Origin: Pseudopontixanthobacter vadosimaris | GTDB lineage: Bacteria > Pseudomonadota > Alphaproteobacteria > Sphingomonadales > Sphingomonadaceae | Assembly: GCF_012979275.1 (NCBI RefSeq) | Contig: NZ_JABASZ010000032.1 | Location: 1 to 64,000 of the forward strand | DNA length: 64,000 nucleotides | Reading direction: 5' to 3' | Shown: positions 44,167 through 53,259 of the stretch, one piece after another | Position numbering within the stretch: the stretch's first letter is position 1 | Layout: each line of letters begins with the position of its first letter | Notes under the pieces: model-generated | Databases searched by the model: none | Told to the model about the DNA's origin: nothing | The model's input: only the letters and a program-made list of their open reading frames with translations | Program-made: the position numbers and the translations under genes

Positions 44167-46674
44167 ATGCATTGGCATCTAATGGAGAATGCGCCCGTGC
44201 AGTACTTAGTGAGGTCGATCAATGGGGATGCAGGGGGCTCTGTCCTAGCGGTTCGCAAGGGGGCCGATGACGAGCAGCTCCTCGCAATCTTTGCGGATGC
44301 GTCGTGCCAGGATTTTGTCCTGTTTGGCGATCATTACTGCCTCGCTCTGTCCTACAAGGGCGAATTGGCGCTCGTTGACCTGGCTACTTTGCAGGTTGAA
44401 AAGCGGCTTAAGCAGTCGCGCCGCTATGATCGTTTGGCAGTCTCTGGCGACCATAGCCGCGCTATCGCCTATCATTGCAATCCAGGCCTTGTGCAGGTGA
44501 TCGACTTGGCAAGCTTTCAAACCACGGCACGATATAATCTCGTCCAAAAACGCGATGATGATAAGTTCGATCTACTGGAAAAAGACCACGAAACACTGAA
44601 AGCAGAAGGGACGCCATGGGATTCTATCCCAACCTCGGATGGCTCGCTGAGTGAGGAAACGCGCGATGATTCGCCGTTTCTGCGCTACGCCTCAGATGTA
44701 CCAAGTGGCCTTCGACAGATGCGGTTTTCACGTTCAGCAAGAGCGGTCTTCAGGGCCGACGGCTCGGTTGTCCTACCGTTTGAGTTCTTCAAATACACGG
44801 GTCCCTCATGGATCAGCGATCCAAGACCGAAGAAACCAAGTATCGAGAAGATGATAGAGGTCAGCGACGGCGTGGCCGTTTTCGACCTCGACAGGCAAAC
44901 TGCACGCTTTGACGTCTTGCGTACCCGTTTGCAGGGCATGCCCCCCTCAAGCCTGCCGGTCCGTTCGTTCAGTCCTGATGGAATGACTGCAATTGTTCCA
45001 GCGTTTGAACCAGTAAGGCTGTCCCCCAAGGCTCCAGAAACAAGCGGACTGTTTCAGAAGGTGTTCGGACGCAAGAGCGCTGGCGATTACGCAATGGCTC
45101 TTGAGATTTGGGACATTGGCGGCCAGCCAACCCTTCAGCGCACCATACCCTATCGCGTGATAGCAGGTGAGAACCTGCTGCGGACAGACACACAGCGTTT
45201 CAATGAAGCGGAACTCGCACAGGGTGAGCGTGAAATTGATCTGATTTTTAAGGGCATTGAAGCCGCATATCTTGACCGGTTGGATGATTGGCGGTCTAGC
45301 TCTGCACGAAGGGCTGAGGACCAACATTTCGAGCCTTTGGAACAAGCCCCGGCGTACAACAATCCCGCCTACAATCGAGTAGCCCAACCAAGCTTGTTCG
45401 CAGCGACGGTGAAGCGTCTGATGAGCCTGGACCCGCAGCCATTCTCTTCCTTTCCATGGGAGAAGTGCGAGCCACGCCAATGCAAGTTTTTCAAGAGCCT
45501 GATTGGTTCGTGGTCCCGACACTGTGAGCATGGGACTGATGCCCTCCTGTGGCTCACGAATGAACACTTCCTGACGCTATCGCGCGGCGGCAGAGGTCGG
45601 ATCATCTCTACGGGCGGCGATCTTGGCTCTGTGTATCAGCTCTCCCATCCTGACGGGAGTGAATGGAAATACTGGAGCGGGTACGACATGACAGTCGATC
45701 TCCAGCCAGGTCTCAACGCCGGTTTTGAGCTTCGCGTGCATGGTGACCATTGGGAGATTGATTGGCCCAAGAGCAATTTGTCACCAATGGAGCCTGCGCA
45801 GAGCGTTCAGCCAGTCAAAGCGTTGAGGGTCCACAAAAAGGACCTCAAAGAAAACGAACGGCTGCGCAAAAAGGTCGATCGCATGACAGCCAAAATCCGT
45901 CGCGGCTACGTCAAGGTTAGCGGACGAGATACGAATAACATCGTTTCCGGTCTGGAAGATTTGTCACGCGCAGTGCGCGCGCACCTGCCGGAAATCGTTG
46001 TCGATCATCGTTGGGCTCCAGCGCTCTACTACCGCGGCAAACCCATTATTGAAGATGAGTTCTGTGACATCCTCGTCGCCGATCCAAGTGAAGTCGGTAT
46101 CAGAGCGCTCGACAATCTTCTGACGGCATTTTTGGATGCCACCGAGGAAGATCCCCAGAACGTCTGGCACCCCGATGATCAGAAACCAACTATGGGCCCG
46201 GTGACCATGGCGCTGATGAAGATGACAAGCCGTCTCCCATCATCAGTCATGCGCTTTTACGCGGGGCGCGATATGAATCACGATATGTGGACCTATCAAG
46301 CGTTCGAGGAAATGGGATTGAGCGATGAGCGATTGCTGTCCGCTGATCTCGTGACTTTGCAGATCAGATTGGCGATTCAGGACATTTGCACTGGCAATAT
46401 GAACCCGAACATTTTCGCGCTCTATCGGCTTCCGTTGGTGAGCGATGTATTACAGCGCAATTCTCAGCTTGTTCCTGAAATTTCGAAAGTCATTGTTGAT
46501 CAGACTGAGGCGCAAGCGCCGCATTTCACTTGGGCGTCAAGTGAAGGTGTTGCAGGTGTTCTCGCTGCAATTTCTGACGAGTTGAACAAGGGACAAGCAG
46601 CAGAGAAGGGTTTGGCAGTCGCTCTGATGGATGAAGCAAAATCGCGAGGCCACTTGGCTAGTCCTGCAACGTGA
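44167..46674 (+). CDS. Large protein of unknown function, beta-propeller-like N-terminus
   Basis: An 835-residue protein I cannot assign. No signal peptide, membrane helix or Walker motif is seen. The first ~360 residues show repeated four-strand-like units (LLAIFADASCQDFVLFGDHYCLALSYKGELALVDLAT, DRLAVSGDHSRAIAYHCNPGLVQVIDLAS, RSFSPDGMTAIVPAF) that suggest a WD40/YVTN-like propeller. The middle has a basic helical segment (KKDLKENERLRKKVDRMTAKIRRG, about 555-580). The last ~200 residues are helical. Codon use is more AT-rich than the neighbours. An internal ATG at 44182 could be the start. It stands alone, flanked by remnants and an IS. Confidence 0.7.
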   Translation: MHWHLMENAPVQYLVRSINGDAGGSVLAVRKGADDEQLLAIFADASCQDFVLFGDHYCLALSYKGELALVDLATLQVEKRLKQSRRYDRLAVSGDHSRAIAYHCNPGLVQVIDLASFQTTARYNLVQKRDDDKFDLLEKDHETLKAEGTPWDSIPTSDGSLSEETRDDSPFLRYASDVPSGLRQMRFSRSARAVFRADGSVVLPFEFFKYTGPSWISDPRPKKPSIEKMIEVSDGVAVFDLDRQTARFDVLRTRLQGMPPSSLPVRSFSPDGMTAIVPAFEPVRLSPKAPETSGLFQKVFGRKSAGDYAMALEIWDIGGQPTLQRTIPYRVIAGENLLRTDTQRFNEAELAQGEREIDLIFKGIEAAYLDRLDDWRSSSARRAEDQHFEPLEQAPAYNNPAYNRVAQPSLFAATVKRLMSLDPQPFSSFPWEKCEPRQCKFFKSLIGSWSRHCEHGTDALLWLTNEHFLTLSRGGRGRIISTGGDLGSVYQLSHPDGSEWKYWSGYDMTVDLQPGLNAGFELRVHGDHWEIDWPKSNLSPMEPAQSVQPVKALRVHKKDLKENERLRKKVDRMTAKIRRGYVKVSGRDTNNIVSGLEDLSRAVRAHLPEIVVDHRWAPALYYRGKPIIEDEFCDILVADPSEVGIRALDNLLTAFLDATEEDPQNVWHPDDQKPTMGPVTMALMKMTSRLPSSVMRFYAGRDMNHDMWTYQAFEEMGLSDERLLSADLVTLQIRLAIQDICTGNMNPNIFALYRLPLVSDVLQRNSQLVPEISKVIVDQTEAQAPHFTWASSEGVAGVLAAISDELNKGQAAEKGLAVALMDEAKSRGHLASPAT

Positions 46675-46959
46675 ATGGACGGCTGCTTCTATCCGGCAAC
46701 AAGGGAGACAGCGATGACTGCAATGGCGAGCGATACCCGAACGGCGGCTTTAGCGGCCCTGACACCAAGAAGCTGACAGTCTTCTCTCGGCCCAGTTTCA
46801 GCCGGTCTGCAAAGCGCCCCAAGTGCGGTCATGGCATCAGAGTTCGTCCTGCAGAACCATGCGCTGGCCTTCGTCAGCACTCCGCAGCCAGCAACCTTAG
46901 ATGCACGAGGTGATCGGCAGACAACTTCATTGCATCGAATTACCGATCTGAACACTCGC
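46675..46959. other. Gap between the 835-residue gene and the IS5 element
   Basis: About 285 bp with only doubtful frames (plus 46671-46913, minus 46689-46955). The minus frame would encode 88 residues ending in a hydrophobic stretch, but has no ribosome site. The stretch 46809-46830 resembles 43952-43973. Confidence 0.4.
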
Positions 46960-46991
46960 TAGGGTCCGGACTCATTAGGGTCCGGACTCAT
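46960..46991. repeat. Tandem duplication of a 16-bp sequence
   Basis: TAGGGTCCGGACTCAT occurs twice in direct tandem (46960-46975 and 46976-46991) at the 3' edge of the IS5-family transposase. It may be the element terminus plus a duplicated copy. Confidence 0.8.
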
Positions 46992-47775
46992 TAGAGCCAC
47001 CACGTGACGAAGGCTGCGATGGCGATGGTTGCCATGAAGGTCTTGATATTGCGGTCGAAGCGGGTGGCGACGCGGCGCCAGTCCTTGAAGCGGCAGAACA
47101 TGCGTTCGACGACATTGCGCTTGCGGTATATCTGCCGGTCATGCTCGATCTGCACCTTGCGGTTGGCCTTCGACGGGATGACCGGGGTGGTGCCGCGTTC
47201 GATCAGCCAGGAACGCAAAGCGTTGCTGTCGTAGCCTTTGTCGGCGACCAGATAGTCGGATGGCGGCACGGCATTGATCGCCAGCATCGCGACCTTGGCA
47301 TCATGTGTATTGCCCGGTGTCAGCAGGAGGACGTGCGGGCAGCCCTTCTCGTCGCAGACGGCATGGAGCTTGGTGTTACGCCCGCCTTTGGTGATGCCGA
47401 TACCACGAGCCAAGCCCCCCCTTTTGCGCCTCCGGCAATGCGGTGGACCTTGATACAACTGCTGTCGATGAAGAGTTTGCCAGGCACGCCATCGACCCCG
47501 GCAAGCTGGGCGAAGATGCGCTCCCACACGCCGCGCTCGGCCCAGCGCCGGAACCGGTTGTAAAGCGTCTTCTTCGGCCGTAGACCTGCTCGGGACAATC
47601 GCCCCAGCGACCGCCGCTCTTCAGAGCATGGACAATCCCGGAGAGCACCCGACGGTCATCGACTCTCGGCATACCACGCGTATCCTGCGGCAGAAGCGGT
47701 TCAATCCGCGCCCACTGCTCATCCGAAAACCAGAAGAAATCCGCCATCCACCACACCTCCTCGCTGGAGGCTGGT
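46976..47775 (-). mobile_element. IS5-family (IS427-like) element, broken
   Basis: About 0.8 kb containing one transposase spread over three frames. The left edge is the tandem 16-mer. The right edge is unclear because the IS3 element starts immediately after it and no matching inverted repeat was found. Confidence 0.65.
46991..47756 (-). pseudogene. IS5-family transposase with frameshifts
   Basis: The N-terminal part (from 47756: MADFFWFSDEQWARIEPLLP, ALKSGGRWGDCPEQVYG) leaves frame near 47580. There GGCCGAAG replaces the expected GGCCCGAAG, a probable 1-base deletion. The middle (KTLYNRFRRWAERGVWERIF, LFIDSSCIKVHR with the first Asp) then changes frame at A4G7 (47415-47425), the usual site of programmed frameshifting in this group. 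The C-terminal part has ADKGYDSNALR (second Asp) and RNVVERMFCRFKDWRR (Glu). The DDE triad is present but the deletion should stop production of the full enzyme. Confidence 0.8.
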
Positions 47776-47807
47776 TGACGTGACCCCCAGCTTTCCCCCA
47801 GCTGGGA

Positions 47808-48716
47808 TTAGAGCCGGGCGGTTGTTTTGCGCATCAGCGCGGTTGAAGCAATGGGTTGCGTAGCGGAGCCCGTAGGGCGTAGCGAAGCAGGCCATTGCTT
47901 ATCCAGTTCAGCGGCGAACGCCGCCGGTGTTGCGTAACCGAGAGACGAGTGTGGTCGCTCCCGATTGTAGTCTTCGACCCAGGCCGCGATCTCGACACGG
48001 GCATGGGCCATACTCAAGAACAGCGTCTCGTTGAGCAGTTCGTCGCGCATGCGACCATTGAAGCTCTCGACATAGCCATTCTGCATCGGCCTTCCGGGCG
48101 CGATGTAATGCCACTCCACGCCGACCTCGCCGCACCATGCCAGCACAGCGTTGCTGGTGAGCTCGGTGCCATTGTCGCTGACGATCATGCCTGGCTTGCC
48201 GCGCTGATCGATCAGTGCGGTCAGCTCGCGAACGACACGGCGACCAGAGATCGAGGTGTCCGGCACCGCTGCCAGGCACTCCCTCGTCACGTCATCGACC
48301 ACGTTGAGCACCCGGAACCGTCTTCCCGAAGCCATCTGGTCGTGAACAAAGTCCAGGCTCCAGCGCTGGTTCGGCAGCGCCAGAACCGGAGCAGGTGCCC
48401 TTGTGCCAACAGCACGCCTGCGGCTACGTCGTCGCCTGACCGCCAAGCCTTCCTCACGGTAGAGCCTCTGGGTCTTCTTGCGGTTGATCATGATCCCCTC
48501 CCGGCGCAGCAGGATATGCAGACGCCGATAGCCGAACCGGCGACGCTGGTTGGCCAGCTCGCGCAGCTTCTCCCTAAGTTCTGCATCGTCATCTCGCTTC
48601 GAACGGTAACGCACGCTCTTGCGATCGGCATCGATGACACGGCACGTCCGCCGCTCGCTCATCCCATGGCACGCCTGGAGATGAGCAACAGCTTCTCGCT
48701 GCGCGGCGGGCGTCAA
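47808..48716 (-). CDS. IS3-family transposase OrfB (DDE integrase core)
   Basis: A 302-codon frame with an HTH_21-like region ([17 protein letters not shown]) and the rve core: [10 protein letters not shown] (first Asp), [14 protein letters not shown] (second Asp), [19 protein letters not shown] (Glu). It has no ATG; the frame opens at a TTG overlapping the OrfA stop. Normal expression is by -1 frameshifting from OrfA at A6G (minus-strand reading of 48719-48725). It appears intact. Confidence 0.93.
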   Translation of the reverse strand: MTPAAQREAVAHLQACHGMSERRTCRVIDADRKSVRYRSKRDDDAELREKLRELANQRRRFGYRRLHILLRREGIMINRKKTQRLYREEGLAVRRRRSRRRAVGTRAPAPVLALPNQRWSLDFVHDQMASGRRFRVLNVVDDVTRECLAAVPDTSISGRRVVRELTALIDQRGKPGMIVSDNGTELTSNAVLAWCGEVGVEWHYIAPGRPMQNGYVESFNGRMRDELLNETLFLSMAHARVEIAAWVEDYNRERPHSSLGYATPAAFAAELDKQWPASLRPTGSATQPIASTALMRKTTARL

Positions 48717-48979
48717 AACTTTTTTGCCAGAAGATCCTTCAACGCGGCCTGATCCAGCATCGCATCGGCAAGCAAACGCTTGAGCTTCGCGTTCTCGCTC
48801 TCGAGCTCCTTCAGTCGGCGGGCATCGGACACCTCCAGCCCGCCATACTTCGACTTCCAGTTGTAGATCGTCGCTTCCGACACACCGTGCCGCCGAGCCA
48901 GGTCGGCGGTCTTCGCGCCCGCCTCAGCTTCCTTCAGCACGCCAATGATCTGCTCTTCTGAAAACCTCGTTCTCTTCAT
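48713..48979 (-). CDS. IS3-family transposase OrfA (HTH)
   Basis: An 88-residue protein: [21 protein letters not shown] opening, an HTH in [19 protein letters not shown], and a leucine-zipper-like end ([21 protein letters not shown]). It binds the IS ends and, through the A6G slippery site near its 3' end, leads into OrfB. Confidence 0.93.
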   Translation of the reverse strand: MKRTRFSEEQIIGVLKEAEAGAKTADLARRHGVSEATIYNWKSKYGGLEVSDARRLKELESENAKLKRLLADAMLDQAALKDLLAKKF

Positions 48980-49060
48980 CTCGTCCGTCCTTCTGTCAGG
49001 TCCGGACTCTAATCCAACTTGGATGAAAATCAGGGGGTCACGTCACTGCGCCTCTATCCG

Positions 49061-49642
49061 TCAGACTGACGAACCACACGCTTTCGCTTTTTGCAGCTTT
49101 GTCCAAGCCATATAGCCTGCCAAAACGCTTCTGCGGATGCGTAGCGGGCAGGCTGCGATCACCCAGTACAACCACGCGGCCTGCGCTTCGGTGTGGAGGC
49201 GGGCAACACGCTGAATCGCAGTCGGGTTCGGTCCATGGATCGAAATTCCGCCGATCCGTGCTGCGTGAACCAGTTGATCGTGCGGGATCACGGCGTGGAT
49301 GTTCCGTTTGAGCCCGGATCGTGGAACGTACTTTGCGTACGACGAAGAATAAGGAAGTGGTGCCAGTTTATGACGCCGTGCAAATGATGGTGCGGCAATG
49401 TGGATCAATGCCGTTGTCTCCGGCGTGAAAAGCGCTTCGATCTGCCTGCGCATACGCTCAGGATCGTAGCCTGCGCCGAAGCCGTGCGCATATGAGGCAA
49501 ACTCTGCCTCATAACGCCAGCGACGGGTGACGATGAATGCTCCGAACCCGAATGGTGCCGGCGGGTCGAGAGCCAGAGGCGGGGGCAGGATGGAAAGCGC
49601 GACCATGCGTTCAGGGAAGCGCGAATAATTACGAAATCGCAT
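49061..49642 (-). CDS. Hypothetical protein, island-encoded
   Basis: A 193-residue protein with no recognised domain and no clear membrane segment. Visible features are FGFGAFIVTRRWRYEAEFASYAHGFG near the N-terminus, TALIHIAAPSFARRHKLAPLPY and a basic C-terminus. Its stop is 16 bp from the IS3 end, so the C-terminus could have been altered by the insertion. The start codon ATG 49642 lies 86 bp downstream of the next gene's stop. Confidence 0.55.
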   Translation of the reverse strand: MRFRNYSRFPERMVALSILPPPLALDPPAPFGFGAFIVTRRWRYEAEFASYAHGFGAGYDPERMRRQIEALFTPETTALIHIAAPSFARRHKLAPLPYSSSYAKYVPRSGLKRNIHAVIPHDQLVHAARIGGISIHGPNPTAIQRVARLHTEAQAAWLYWVIAACPLRIRRSVLAGYMAWTKLQKAKACGSSV

Positions 49643-49727
49643 CTAAAAATATCCTAGGAAAAGCGCAGCAGGCGGTTCCTTTCGAGAACCGCCCGCCGCT
49701 GATTGGATTGAAGGTCAGCGCTTGCGG

Positions 49728-50525
49728 TCAGCTTACGTCGATTGCCTCGTCGGCGAACCGCAGCCGCAAGATGTGTTCGGTGAACGCCTGCGCCCCGTGC
49801 TTGCTTGCAAGCGCCGTCCACGCTTCCCACCGGTCGATCCGGTGAACCAGCCAGACGAAGAGGCGATCGCGCGCATATTCGTCTGGAAAAGTCATGGTCC
49901 AAAGCACGCGGCCGAGCGGGATATTCGCGCCTTCGGGCGCACCGATGAGCTTGATCCCCCATTCCCTTGCGATCCGTTCGCGGACGAACCGGCCCGGCAG
50001 ATTTTCGGCGAATGCCTCGTTGACCTTGAATGCGCGCTCGCGCTCTTCCCGGGTATCGCCGCCATCGAGCCCGCGCCACGGTACGACCGTGGGAAGGCCA
50101 ATCGGGATGGGCGCGGCCTCGGCACCCCGCGTGCTGGCCAGCGCTACGAGGATGGCTCTTCCCTCCGGAGTGAGGTCGCCGGTCAAGCCGGCGGCGAGCT
50201 TGTGCCCTTCGAGCCACGCCGCGTAATGGCGCTCGCCATCCCAGGCCCCGCCGAACAGATCGTTGGTTCGCTCCTCGATGTGCACGATGCGTCTATCGAT
50301 CGCAGCGAGCACGGCGAGCAGAAACTCGGTCATGGCGGTGAACTCCCAGTTGGAGCCGCGCGCCATGCCAAGGCGACCGCACCAGATGTATTCGCGCAGC
50401 GATTTCCAGCGGCGTCCAAGCTCGTCGATGAGGTGCGGGTAGCCGTCCGGATCCGCAATGCACCAATAGCCGAAGGGCAGGTTCGGGTTGCGGCGCTGTT
50501 CGTAGGGAATGTCCTGCTGGTCCAT
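49728..50525 (-). CDS. Hypothetical protein, island-encoded
   Basis: A 265-residue protein starting MDQQDIPYEQRRNPNLPFGYWCIADPDGYPHLIDELG. It includes a helical block (AMTEFLLAVLAAIDRRIVHIEERT) and DGERHYAAWLEGHKLAAGLTG. I do not recognise it. It follows the next gene (50528-51205) with only a 2-bp gap, so the two form an operon. The long upstream extension of the frame to 50756 overlaps that gene and is rejected. Confidence 0.6.
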   Translation of the reverse strand: MDQQDIPYEQRRNPNLPFGYWCIADPDGYPHLIDELGRRWKSLREYIWCGRLGMARGSNWEFTAMTEFLLAVLAAIDRRIVHIEERTNDLFGGAWDGERHYAAWLEGHKLAAGLTGDLTPEGRAILVALASTRGAEAAPIPIGLPTVVPWRGLDGGDTREERERAFKVNEAFAENLPGRFVRERIAREWGIKLIGAPEGANIPLGRVLWTMTFPDEYARDRLFVWLVHRIDRWEAWTALASKHGAQAFTEHILRLRFADEAIDVS

Positions 50526-50527
50526 GA

Positions 50528-51205
50528 TTAGCGTCCTCCCGGCTTGCCGAGCCGCGGCGGCGGCGGTGCCAGTACGGGGTCGGCCTTGCCGACGTTGCTC
50601 TCGTCGATCGCTTTCAGCTGTCGGGCGAGCTGCACGGTTTCCGAGTACATATAGTCGATGCCGCGGTAGATCTCGCCCTCCTCGCGTGCGAGGATCGGCT
50701 TGGAATCCGATGGAACCAAGTCGCCGCGCTTGTCGGCAGCGAAGCCGAACCACCACGCATTGTCCCCTGTCTGATCCTCCGCTTGTGGGGCATCGGGCCT
50801 GCTATGGACGTGACACACGCGCACGGCCTCATCCTCGTACCGCGAGCAGGCTTCGGCGTAATCGATGCCCCCATGCGGCGCGAGGCCGATGGCTGCCGGG
50901 ATGGCATCCTCGCAGTAGCCATAGAGCGGGTGGCCGGGAGGTACCGCGACGAACCCACCCCAGACACCCGATGCCTGGCGCAGCAGAATGCAATCGAGAC
51001 CTGTCGCGGCATCGTTCCAGGCAACCTTGTCGAACTTTTCATCGTTCCACGGTCCGGACCCTCGCGGCTGGCGCTTCTTGATGATGTAGAGTTGTTCGGG
51101 CCTCACCTCGTGATCGCCGATGGCGATGCGCTCGGGCAGGCGAGCGAGGTTGGTGTTTTTGGCGGTCGCGACAGCGCGACCGGTGTTCGATTTCTTCTGG
51201 GGCAT
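50528..51205 (-). CDS. Hypothetical protein, island-encoded
   Basis: A 225-residue protein with an N-terminal basic stretch (MPQKKSNTGRAVATAKNTN). Then come EQLYIIKKRQPRGSGPWNDEKFDKVAW, GLDCILLRQASGVWGGFVAVPPGHPLYGY and a Pro-rich end (DPVLAPPPPRLGKPGGR). No family is assigned. It lies upstream of the 265-residue gene in a probable operon. About 207 bp without a gene separate it from the exonuclease genes upstream. Confidence 0.6.
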   Translation of the reverse strand: MPQKKSNTGRAVATAKNTNLARLPERIAIGDHEVRPEQLYIIKKRQPRGSGPWNDEKFDKVAWNDAATGLDCILLRQASGVWGGFVAVPPGHPLYGYCEDAIPAAIGLAPHGGIDYAEACSRYEDEAVRVCHVHSRPDAPQAEDQTGDNAWWFGFAADKRGDLVPSDSKPILAREEGEIYRGIDYMYSETVQLARQLKAIDESNVGKADPVLAPPPPRLGKPGGR

Positions 51206-51412
51206 TTTGAGATTCCTTCAGGCATAAAAAAGGCCGCGCATCCTTGGTGGACGAACGGCTCGGGTACGGTCTGCTTGCGGCAGAGCTTTTGCGGCACGGT
51301 GCTATGTCTTGAAGGCCCGTGCCTGCCTCCTGTTGGCATTTCCTAAGTCATCTTTTCCTCCTCTCTTTCAGATCGCTTTTTCCCGTCATGGTTCTGACGA
51401 GTATTCAATCGG

Positions 51413-52279
51413 TTACGCGGCGGCTCGGTAGACAGTACCGCGTAGGCCGCTTTCGGCCTTTTTCCCTCGTGCCCACGGTGCAAAGGACCGGCGGATGAAT
51501 TCGCTGTTCGGCAATGCCGCGCCTGCGGCGTCCGCGATAGCCACCAGGGTATCGGGCTGATGGCATTCGATCTGGCGGTGCGCGGCCAGGTGCCGGATTG
51601 TCAAAACGGCGGTGGTGAGGACATCTGCGACCACCTGGTCACGCACATTCGCCCAGTTGCCCGCTTCGCAGTGCTTGCCGATATCTTCCGATGGTGTCGG
51701 CTTGGATGGAACACCGACCGCGGCCGCCAGCTCGGGCAGATGCACACTGGAGGCCTGAACGCAGCTTGCGCGGCACAGATCGAGCCGCTCCTTCGCATGT
51801 GGAGAGCCGTCGATCAGCTGACGCGGCAACACCAGCCCAAGGGTCGCCGCTGCACGGCGCAGGACGGCAAGGTCGCGAGCCTCCCCTCCCCAGGTAGTCG
51901 CGACCGCGCCGAGATCCTTTTCAAGCGCGTTGAACAACGCCGTAACCATGGAGCGCTCGTCCGTATCCTCGGCCGTCAAGACGAACGGTCCTGCGATCGC
52001 CGGAACACCTCCATCGGCGACGAACTCCAGCGTCATCCAGCCGACCGCTGCGACCTGATGGAACGGCCAACGGATCGACAGCTCGGCATCCTTTCCCTCG
52101 GCCTTCGTATAACCTTGGTAACGCGACCGATCGAAAAGGAATTCCAGATCGAAGATCAACCAGCGGCGCGCTGTATCAAAACGGCCGTCACGCTTGCGCG
52201 CTAGGAACATCTGCGCTTCGTGCTCGAGCTTGCGAGACAGGCGCTCGAGTTCGCCGCCCAGCGGTACGATATTGGTCAT
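51413..52279 (-). CDS. PolB-like 3'-5' exonuclease (RNase H-fold)
   Basis: A 288-residue protein with DEDD-exonuclease features: Asp44 and Glu46 in WLIFDLEFLFDRS, Asp136 in TWGGEARDLAVL and Asp219 in VVADVLTTAVL. The pattern recalls the predicted PolB-like exonucleases of PF10108, but the expected Tyr four residues before Asp219 is Gln. The start MTNIVPLGG is preferred; the longer frame runs into the neighbouring exonuclease gene. Cytosolic; substrate unknown. Confidence 0.6.
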   Translation of the reverse strand: MTNIVPLGGELERLSRKLEHEAQMFLARKRDGRFDTARRWLIFDLEFLFDRSRYQGYTKAEGKDAELSIRWPFHQVAAVGWMTLEFVADGGVPAIAGPFVLTAEDTDERSMVTALFNALEKDLGAVATTWGGEARDLAVLRRAAATLGLVLPRQLIDGSPHAKERLDLCRASCVQASSVHLPELAAAVGVPSKPTPSEDIGKHCEAGNWANVRDQVVADVLTTAVLTIRHLAAHRQIECHQPDTLVAIADAAGAALPNSEFIRRSFAPWARGKKAESGLRGTVYRAAA

Positions 52280-52365
52280 GATGTATTTCCTTGTTGCGCA
52301 CCGGTGCCAACCGAGAAGTGCACCGGCGCATTTGCGTCGAATTGTGAATGAAGAAACGGCCGCGT

Positions 52366-53259
52366 TCAGCGATGCCGCTCGCGCGCCGTCACGGTGCGCG
52401 TGGTCATCGTTGGAAGACCGTTGCGATAGCCCCATGCTTGTTCGTGCTCGACCTTCTGCGGCGGCAGTTCGATCTGCCAGAACGGGCCGTCGGGATTCCA
52501 TCGATAGCCGCGCGCTTTCAGCATCTCTTTCTTTGAGTACGGCGCGCGTTCGGCCTGCACGATGGCCGAGGGCGTGTCGGCAGCGTCGATGAGGCGCGCT
52601 AGGTGGGTGCGGACCGGTCCTCCACCGGGATCGCGTTGGCGGTGGCGTAGCAGCCAGAACAGCGCCCAGACATCCGCGGCCGCGCGATGCGCGTCCGAAA
52701 ACCATCCGGCATGCGCGAGAAGCGCGGATTGCGAGCGGCCGTCGAAGCCCAATTTCAGCCAATCGATTTCACTGCACGAGCAAGCCCAGGCTTTGCCCGC
52801 CAGATCGGGATAACGGCGCTCTATGAATTTGGAGTCGAAGCGCGAATTGTGAGCGACGATCAGGTCAGCGCGATCGAGCAGACCGCGCGCGAAAGTATCG
52901 TTGATCTTCTGGCCCTTCAGATGCTGCGCGCCGAGCCCTGTGATGAGGCTGATCTTGGGGTCGAGTTCGCGGCCCGGATCCTGCAGCCAGCTGAACGGTC
53001 CGAAGTGTGCAATGGACTCGCTATGATCGTCGACGAAACAGAGCATGATGGCGAGCTCGATAATGACGTCGTTCTCTGCTGAAAGACCCGACGTTTCCGT
53101 GTCGACAATGGCAATGCATCGGCCTTCGGGCATAGGCCCCATGTGCGGCATCGATGGATAGGGTTTTGGGACGCGCCGCAGCACGCGATAATCGTCGCTA
53201 CTTTGAAGCTCAGCCGCCAGCGCTTCGGCGTCTGGTGCCAGGTGGTCTGTGTTGATCAT
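52366..53259 (-). CDS. DnaQ-like DEDDh 3'-5' exonuclease
   Basis: A 297-residue protein with the complete DEDDh set: Asp53 and Glu55 in AIVDTETSGL, Asp142 in VAHNSRFDSKF, His191 and Asp196 in DAHRAAADVW. It resembles the epsilon proofreading subunit but has about 85 extra C-terminal residues (APYSKKEMLKARGYRWNPDGPFWQIE), a segment like the DUF3820/putative quorum-type C-terminus seen in some stand-alone exonucleases. It lies 86 bp upstream of the PolB-like gene and is divergent from the 631-residue gene. Confidence 0.82.
   Translation of the reverse strand: MINTDHLAPDAEALAAELQSSDDYRVLRRVPKPYPSMPHMGPMPEGRCIAIVDTETSGLSAENDVIIELAIMLCFVDDHSESIAHFGPFSWLQDPGRELDPKISLITGLGAQHLKGQKINDTFARGLLDRADLIVAHNSRFDSKFIERRYPDLAGKAWACSCSEIDWLKLGFDGRSQSALLAHAGWFSDAHRAAADVWALFWLLRHRQRDPGGGPVRTHLARLIDAADTPSAIVQAERAPYSKKEMLKARGYRWNPDGPFWQIELPPQKVEHEQAWGYRNGLPTMTTRTVTARERHR

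Larger units (their letters stand above)
47776..49045 (-). mobile_element. IS3-family element, IS407-like
   Basis: The outer ends are TGACGTGACCCCC (47776 onwards) and its complement GGGGGTCACGTCA (to 49045). Similarity between the two ends continues inward for about 40 bp, including GGATTAGAG on both. The length of 1270 bp and two overlapping frames fit the IS407 group. No clean 4-bp target duplication is evident. It abuts the IS5 remnant. Confidence 0.85.

Noticed and set aside
46976-49045. IS5 plus IS3 as a composite transposon
   Set aside because: The elements are different families lying side by side with no cargo between them. They are better seen as two separate insertions.
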